Assembly: GCA_030540435.1 (NCBI GenBank)
Contig: JAUNWG010000001.1
Span: 1 to 64,000, forward strand
DNA: 64,000 bases
Reading direction: 5' to 3'
Origin: Eubacteriales bacterium
GTDB taxonomy: Bacteria > Bacillota > Clostridia > Oscillospirales > Butyricicoccaceae
A program made the position numbers and the translations under genes. A model generated the notes under the pieces. That model saw only the letters and a program-made list of their open reading frames with translations, was not told where the DNA came from and did no database searches. This document shows positions 59,966 through 64,000 of the stretch, in pieces; position 1 is the stretch's first letter, and each line of letters starts with the position of its first letter.

Positions 59966-60305
59966 ATGCTACCATCCTGATTTTATGATAAGTTTATCAT
60001 ACACCTGATTTATCAAAAATAAAAGAGCAAATTCAGGATATCGTGGGGCGTATCCGAAAAAGCTGGGATATTTGTTGCTTTCTTTGCTTTTACATACGCC
60101 ATTCGACAGAATATTTTAGACATAGTGTGGGAAAATGTATATGATTTTTCGGTGAATTTTATAAAATTCTTTGTTTATAATTTACAAATGAGAGAAATCA
60201 TATTATAATAAAACAAACAATGAAATAGATAAAAAATACTGCATACCTGTAGACCGCTGGAGAGAGCTGCAGATGTGCATAGATTTCAGATGAGGAGTAT
60301 GCTGT
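59966..60305. other. Intergenic region between the divergent thioesterase and glgB genes
   Basis: AT-rich, no gene. Apart from the glgB promoter (60181-60209), it holds a leader hairpin at about 60240-60284 (TGCATA..CTGTAG pairing with CTGCAG..TGCATA) just before the GAGGAG ribosome site, which could affect glgB expression. Confidence 0.5.
60181..60209 (+). promoter_or_regulatory. Promoter of glgB
   Basis: TTTACA (60181-60186), 17 bases, TATAAT (60204-60209). The leader is about 90 bases with the hairpin described for this gap. Confidence 0.7.
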
Positions 60306-62255
60306 ATGGAAAAAAAAAGGAGCACAAAGCGCTCGCGTGTCATGAAGCCGTCAGAGCAGTCACCGTTTATCACGGAATTTGACCAGTATCTGTTTGGACA
60401 AGGTGTGCACTATGAAATTTATAAAAAAATGGGCGCACATCCCGCAGAGAAGGATGGCAAAAAGGGTGTTTATTTTGCAGTGTGGGCGCCGAATGCCAAG
60501 AGCGTATGCCTTGTAGGTGATTTTAACGAATGGGATCCGGAGGCAACGCCAATGACCCGCTTGGAGCCGTTGGGGATTTATGAAATATTCATGCCGGGCA
60601 TGACGGAGGATACGCTGTATAAGTATGCCGTCACAGGACAGGAGGGTAGGACTGTCCTGAAATGTGATCCGTATGGCTTTAGTGCAGAGCTGCGCCCGGG
60701 TACAGCTTCCAAGGTGGCTTCGATCGAGGGCTTCAAGTGGAGCGATGCACGCTGGATGGATGCACGTCGCAAGTTCCAGTTCAAGAAGGAACCGATGTCT
60801 ATTTATGAAATGCATCCCGGCTCCTGGAAGAAGCATGAGCCGCAGGACGAGGATGATCCGGGCTACTACAACTTCCGTGAGCTGGCGCCGGAGCTTGTCA
60901 CCTATCTCAAGGAAATGGGGTATACCCATGTTGAGCTGATCGGTATTGCAGAGCATCCGTTTGACGGCTCGTGGGGCTATCAGGTCACCGGCTATTATGC
61001 GCCGACCTCCCGTTATGGCTCCCCGAAGGACTTCATGTATTTTATCAATTACTTACACAAGCACAAGATCGGCGTTATCCTTGACTGGGTTCCGGCGCAT
61101 TTCCCGCGGGATGAGCATGGTCTTGCGAACTTTGACGGCTATCCGCTGTATGAATACGGTGATCCGAAGAAGGGTGAGCATCCGGACTGGGGCACCAAGA
61201 TATTCGACTATGGACGCAATGAAGTCAAGAATTTCCTCATTGCCAATGCGCTGTATTGGCTGACGGAGTACCATGTTGACGGCCTGCGCATTGATGCAGT
61301 CGCATCCATGCTGTATCTGGACTATGGTAAGCAGGACGGTCAGTGGGTTGCCAATGAATACGGTGAAAATAAGAACCTCGACGCGATTGAGTTCTTCCGC
61401 CATCTCAATTCCATCGTGCATCAGAACAAGCCGGGTACGATTATGATCGCAGAGGAATCGACTGCATGGCCGATGGTTACCGGTTCCCCAGTAGACGGCG
61501 GTCTGGGCTTTGACCTCAAGTGGAACATGGGCTGGATGAATGACTTCCTGGAATATCAGAAGTGCGACCCGTATTTCCGCAAGTACAACCACAACAAGAT
61601 GACGTTCTCCATGACCTATGCCTACAGCGAGAATTATGTGCTTGTTATTTCGCACGACGAGGTTGTACATCTGAAGTGCTCCATGCTGGAGAAAATGCCG
61701 GGTGATGACGAGCATAAGTTTGCGAACCTCAAGGCTGCCTATGCATTTATGATCGGCCATCCGGGCAAGAAGCTGCTGTTCATGGGTCAGGAATTTGGTC
61801 AGCGCCGTGAATGGAGCGAAGCGCGTGAGCTGGATTGGGGCTGCCTGCTGGATCAGAAGCACAATGACTTGAAGGCTTTTGTCGGACAGCTGCTCAATAT
61901 GTACAAAAAGTATCCGGCGCTGTATGCAATGGACGACACATGGGATGGCTTCCAGTGGGTCAATGCGAATGACGGCGACCGCAGCATCTTTAGCTTTATC
62001 CGCTATTCCCCGACCAAGCGCAACAATCTGCTGTTTGTTATCAACTTTACGCCGGTCGACCGCCCGGATTACCGCGTCGGCGTGCCGAAGAAAAAGCGTT
62101 ATACCAAGATATTCAGCACGGATGCACCGGAGATCGGTGGCATCGCGGACACAACGCCGGAGGTTTATAATTCGGTCGTATCCGAGTGCGACGGACAGCC
62201 TTGCTCGTTTGCATATCCGCTGCCGGGCTATGGCGTAGCTGTGTTTAAGTTCTAA
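60306..62255 (+). CDS. glgB: 1,4-alpha-glucan branching enzyme
   Basis: A 649-residue GH13 enzyme that makes alpha-1,6 branches in glycogen. It starts with a basic tail (KKRSTKRSRVMK), then a CBM48 domain (YFAVWAPNAKSVCLVGDFNE). The catalytic barrel has VILDWVPAHFPRD, the nucleophile Asp in DGLRIDAVASMLY, the acid Glu in MIAEESTAWP and the third carboxylate in ISHDEVVH. A C-terminal all-beta domain follows. GATGAGGAGTATGCTGT precedes the ATG. No other glycogen gene is adjacent, so it may be regulated alone. Confidence 0.95.
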   Translation: MEKKRSTKRSRVMKPSEQSPFITEFDQYLFGQGVHYEIYKKMGAHPAEKDGKKGVYFAVWAPNAKSVCLVGDFNEWDPEATPMTRLEPLGIYEIFMPGMTEDTLYKYAVTGQEGRTVLKCDPYGFSAELRPGTASKVASIEGFKWSDARWMDARRKFQFKKEPMSIYEMHPGSWKKHEPQDEDDPGYYNFRELAPELVTYLKEMGYTHVELIGIAEHPFDGSWGYQVTGYYAPTSRYGSPKDFMYFINYLHKHKIGVILDWVPAHFPRDEHGLANFDGYPLYEYGDPKKGEHPDWGTKIFDYGRNEVKNFLIANALYWLTEYHVDGLRIDAVASMLYLDYGKQDGQWVANEYGENKNLDAIEFFRHLNSIVHQNKPGTIMIAEESTAWPMVTGSPVDGGLGFDLKWNMGWMNDFLEYQKCDPYFRKYNHNKMTFSMTYAYSENYVLVISHDEVVHLKCSMLEKMPGDDEHKFANLKAAYAFMIGHPGKKLLFMGQEFGQRREWSEARELDWGCLLDQKHNDLKAFVGQLLNMYKKYPALYAMDDTWDGFQWVNANDGDRSIFSFIRYSPTKRNNLLFVINFTPVDRPDYRVGVPKKKRYTKIFSTDAPEIGGIADTTPEVYNSVVSECDGQPCSFAYPLPGYGVAVFKF

Positions 62256-62724
62256 TTCATATATGTGAACGTGCTGTATTTGAAGATATCATGCAGTTAT
62301 AGTCGTTTACGCGATTGAAGAGAGGGAACCGACGTCGGTTCCCTCTCTTCGCTCTCCTTCGACGCCAAAGAACCTATGGTTCTCTGGACTCTCCTCTATG
62401 TGGCCGCGCTTGCGCTCCATGACGCCAAAAGCGCCGCGCGCGGCATTTACCGTATACGCTGAGATTTGCAGGATATGTGCCAGCACAATGAAGAATCTCC
62501 ACACAGCATTACCGGATACGCGGAAAGGTTGCGGTTTCGGCGTGTTGCTCTCGGCGCGCAAAGCCCCATAGACTGCCGAAAAACTTTGGTGTCAAGGGGG
62601 TTTTCGGCAGTCACGCCGCGCCCATAGCCCGGAGAGGGAGCGAAGAGGGAGAACCGGGCTTATCGGTTCTCCCTCTTCAGTACATGAAGCGGCAATAACT
62701 GCATGAAAAAGCAAACCAGCACAG
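62256..62724. repeat. Palindrome-rich intergenic region, probable repeat element
   Basis: A 470-bp gap without a convincing gene. It has a perfect 34-bp palindrome at 62317-62350 (half-site GAAGAGAGGGAACCGAC) and a related 15-bp stem with 7-base loop at 62642-62678 (GAAGAGGGAGAACCG). The two similar hairpins flank about 290 bp with further short inverted repeats (AAGAACC..GGTTCT, GCCGCGCGCGGC, TGCCGAAAA..TTTTCGGCA). Confidence 0.55.
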
Positions 62725-62979
62725 TTAATCCTCTCCATCCATCAAATACTCGTAACTTACGTCAAATAACTTTGCAAAACCGCGAATTTCAATATCTGTA
62801 ACATAACGCTGATTATTTTCAATACGGGTGATAACGTTCTTATCAATGTCATATCCGGCAAGCTGCATCTGATGAGCCAGTTCACGCTGAGAAAGATTGT
62901 GCTGCTTCCGAAGTGTAATAAGCCGCTTGCTGATTAAATTTTTCTCGCCATTGTTTGTGCGTGGTCTTGGTGTAGACAT
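62725..62979 (-). CDS. XRE-family HTH regulator
   Basis: An 84-residue, single-domain regulator. The helix-turn-helix covers about residues 17-75 (KRLITLRKQHNLSQRELAHQ, IDKNVITRIENNQRYVTDIE, FAKLFDVSYEYLMDGE). ATG 62979 follows GGAGGACTGTATC. It is divergent from the gene at 63093, and two 17-bp inverted operator arms lie between them, so it most likely represses both itself and that gene. Confidence 0.85.
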   Translation of the reverse strand: MSTPRPRTNNGEKNLISKRLITLRKQHNLSQRELAHQMQLAGYDIDKNVITRIENNQRYVTDIEIRGFAKLFDVSYEYLMDGED

Positions 62980-62996
62980 GATACAGTCCTCCGAAT

Positions 62997-63069
62997 TGTC
63001 CCGGTTTTACAACTTTTCATATTGATTTTATTCGGAAGAAAGCGTATAATCGGTTGTAAAACAGGGACA
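62997..63069. promoter_or_regulatory. Inverted operator pair around a divergent promoter
   Basis: TGTCCCGGTTTTACAAC (62997-63013) and GTTGTAAAACAGGGACA (63053-63069) are inverted 17-base arms with one mismatch. Between them sits a promoter to the right: TTGATT (63022-63027), 17 bases, TATAAT (63045-63050). Confidence 0.75.
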
Positions 63070-63092
63070 CAAGAAGGGAGGATACAATATTT

Positions 63093-63503
63093 ATGGAAAT
63101 ACCAACAGAAAATACCGGACAAAAACAGCCGGATCCATCGAAAGAAACGACACTGTTTAGTATGCTCTATTATCGGGAATTGATGCAGCAAGTAATATAT
63201 GGTTCGGACGCGCTGGCAGAGCGGGTATATGACATAGTGATGGGCCTAATTGACCACAAGGATTATCCTATTCCACAGGTGGAGTTCGTGGAAAATGCCT
63301 TTGCTGACGGCGAGCCGTGCGAACGGTTATATGAACAGATGCACGATGCAGCTGCGCGGGTATATAAGCGGCTGGGCATGGAGAAGGACAGAGATGTAGA
63401 AGATATCATTTATAGATGGATGGATATGATGCATATTGTATCTATAAAAATGTTTGAATACGGCATGAAATTTGCACAGGAGCAAAACAAAAGCGCACAG
63501 TAG
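63093..63503 (+). CDS. Hypothetical helical protein under a divergent regulator
   Basis: A 136-residue acidic, mainly helical protein. A disordered start (MEIPTENTGQKQPDPSKETT) is followed by helices (ALAERVYDIVMGLIDHKD, EDIIYRWMDMMHIVSIKMFE). No family is recognised with confidence. AAGAAGGGAGGATACAATATTT precedes the ATG region. A strong promoter flanked by operator arms suggests tight control by the HTH protein encoded on the other strand. Confidence 0.7.
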   Translation: MEIPTENTGQKQPDPSKETTLFSMLYYRELMQQVIYGSDALAERVYDIVMGLIDHKDYPIPQVEFVENAFADGEPCERLYEQMHDAAARVYKRLGMEKDRDVEDIIYRWMDMMHIVSIKMFEYGMKFAQEQNKSAQ

Positions 63504-63523
63504 CAATACGGTGCGCTTTTTCA
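63489..63523 (+). terminator. Terminator after the gene at 63093
   Basis: AAAGCGCAC (63490-63498) pairs with GTGCGCTTT (63511-63519), then more T. Confidence 0.8.
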
Positions 63524-63526
63524 CGG

Positions 63527-64000
63527 TTATTCCTCTGTCAACGGTGCAAAATCCGTGCGGATCAGCCTTGTCAAACAGCATTCAGGCGAATACTGCCAGC
63601 TGGATAAATGACCGCTTTCAATGAAATAGGACAACGGCGGCGGGACAGCAGCTGCATGGCCAATGTGGTCGATCAGGTTTAATTTGATCTTCATGCGCTC
63701 CGACAGGATGGATTTGATGTAGCAGGATACCATTTCACCGGGGGATACCGGAAACCGCTGTTCTGCCAGCCCGGACAGGTTTGGCGTCAATTCAATAAAC
63801 ACGCCGTAATCCTCTACACTGCGCACAATGCCGCAGACGGTTTCACCCGGCGCAAATTGCGCGGCATTCTGCTCCCATGTACCTAGTAGCTCGCGGTGCG
63901 TCAGCGAGACACGTCCGGCGTCAGCGTCTAAGCTGACGATCACAGCCCGCAGAAGCTGACCGATGCTCACCCGGTCGGATGGATGGAAAATGCGGCTGAC
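63527..64000 (-). CDS. S1-domain RNA-binding protein, 5' end outside window
   Basis: The frame stays open to the right edge (first visible residues VSRIFHPSDRVSIGQLL), so only the last 157 residues are seen. The visible start is the end of one S1 domain (VIVSLDADAGRVSLTHRELL), followed by a second S1 domain (PGETVCGIVRSVEDYGVFIE .. SGLAEQ) and a C-terminal tail rich in aromatics. It resembles the S1-like 4-hydroxy-3-methylbut-2-enyl-diphosphate/ribosomal S1-type proteins of Clostridia, but which one cannot be told from this part. Confidence 0.75.
   Translation of the reverse strand, partial: VSRIFHPSDRVSIGQLLRAVIVSLDADAGRVSLTHRELLGTWEQNAAQFAPGETVCGIVRSVEDYGVFIELTPNLSGLAEQRFPVSPGEMVSCYIKSILSERMKIKLNLIDHIGHAAAVPPPLSYFIESGHLSSWQYSPECCLTRLIRTDFAPLTEE

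Noticed and set aside
62307-62561. An 84-codon minus-strand frame in the gap after glgB
   Set aside because: It runs through the 34-bp palindrome and has low-complexity sequence without a convincing ribosome site; better explained as part of a repeat region.

Overview
The window reads as chromosome of an endospore-forming, anaerobic Clostridia-type Firmicute. The evidence is a dense set of sporulation genes (sipL, spoIVA, spoVM, ylbJ, yqfC, yqfD), PPi-type phosphofructokinase next to class II aldolase, a meso-DAP MurE, Gram-positive gene order and strong AGGAGG ribosome sites. An Oscillospiraceae or Butyricicoccaceae relative would fit, but that placement is an inference from gene style only. 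No rRNA, tRNA or CRISPR array was seen.

Layout. 1-850: 3' end of an unknown membrane-anchored coiled-coil protein, then a palindromic intergenic repeat. 860-8766: phosphoglycerate mutase (ApgM), the sipL-spoIVA spore-envelope pair, a HAD hydrolase, an MFS transporter behind a terminator-bearing leader, spoVM with a small membrane protein, and a LytTR/DUF3021 pair. 8927-9235: a compact locus with a 31-aa hydrophobic peptide and a convergent small RNA, laid out like a par/Fst type I toxin-antitoxin. 9309-17319: an 8-kb integrative element inserted at the 3' end of the phosphofructokinase gene. It has 18-bp att repeats, matched arm repeats, tyrosine integrase, CI/Cro-like switch, excisionase-like protein, primase-helicase, small genes, a scaffold-like protein and a major capsid-like protein, but no portal, terminase or tail. 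It looks like a phage satellite carrying its own capsid genes. 17308-25482: pfp, fba, ilvE, an amino-acid ABC transporter whose permease is fused to two nearly identical binding domains, a tandem DUF1667-like protein and a YmaF-like His-rich protein behind a sigma-K-like promoter.

25540-33589: DD-carboxypeptidase, ylbJ, then the run yqfC-yqfD-phoH-ybeY-era-recO. 33604-33866: a MITE-like element directly upstream of mutS2. 36527-40302: an HPr-like protein with Tyr15, uvrC, rsmD, coaD and a coiled-coil protein. 40482-53837: a division and cell wall (dcw) cluster, mraZ-rsmH-ftsL-PBP-murE-murF-mraY-ftsW-murG-ftsQ, followed by ftsZ under its own promoter. murD, murC, murB and ftsA are absent from it.

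54009-64000: CorA-like and MATE transporters, a soluble Ser/Thr kinase fused to leucine-rich repeats, an AlkD-like protein, a thioesterase, glycogen branching enzyme, a palindrome-rich gap, a small HTH regulator divergent from an unknown gene across a 17-bp inverted operator, and the 3' part of an S1-domain protein.

The most unusual parts are the capsid-bearing satellite with its structured noncoding regions, the type I toxin-antitoxin-like locus beside its attachment site, the Tyr15 HPr, and several regulatory leaders.
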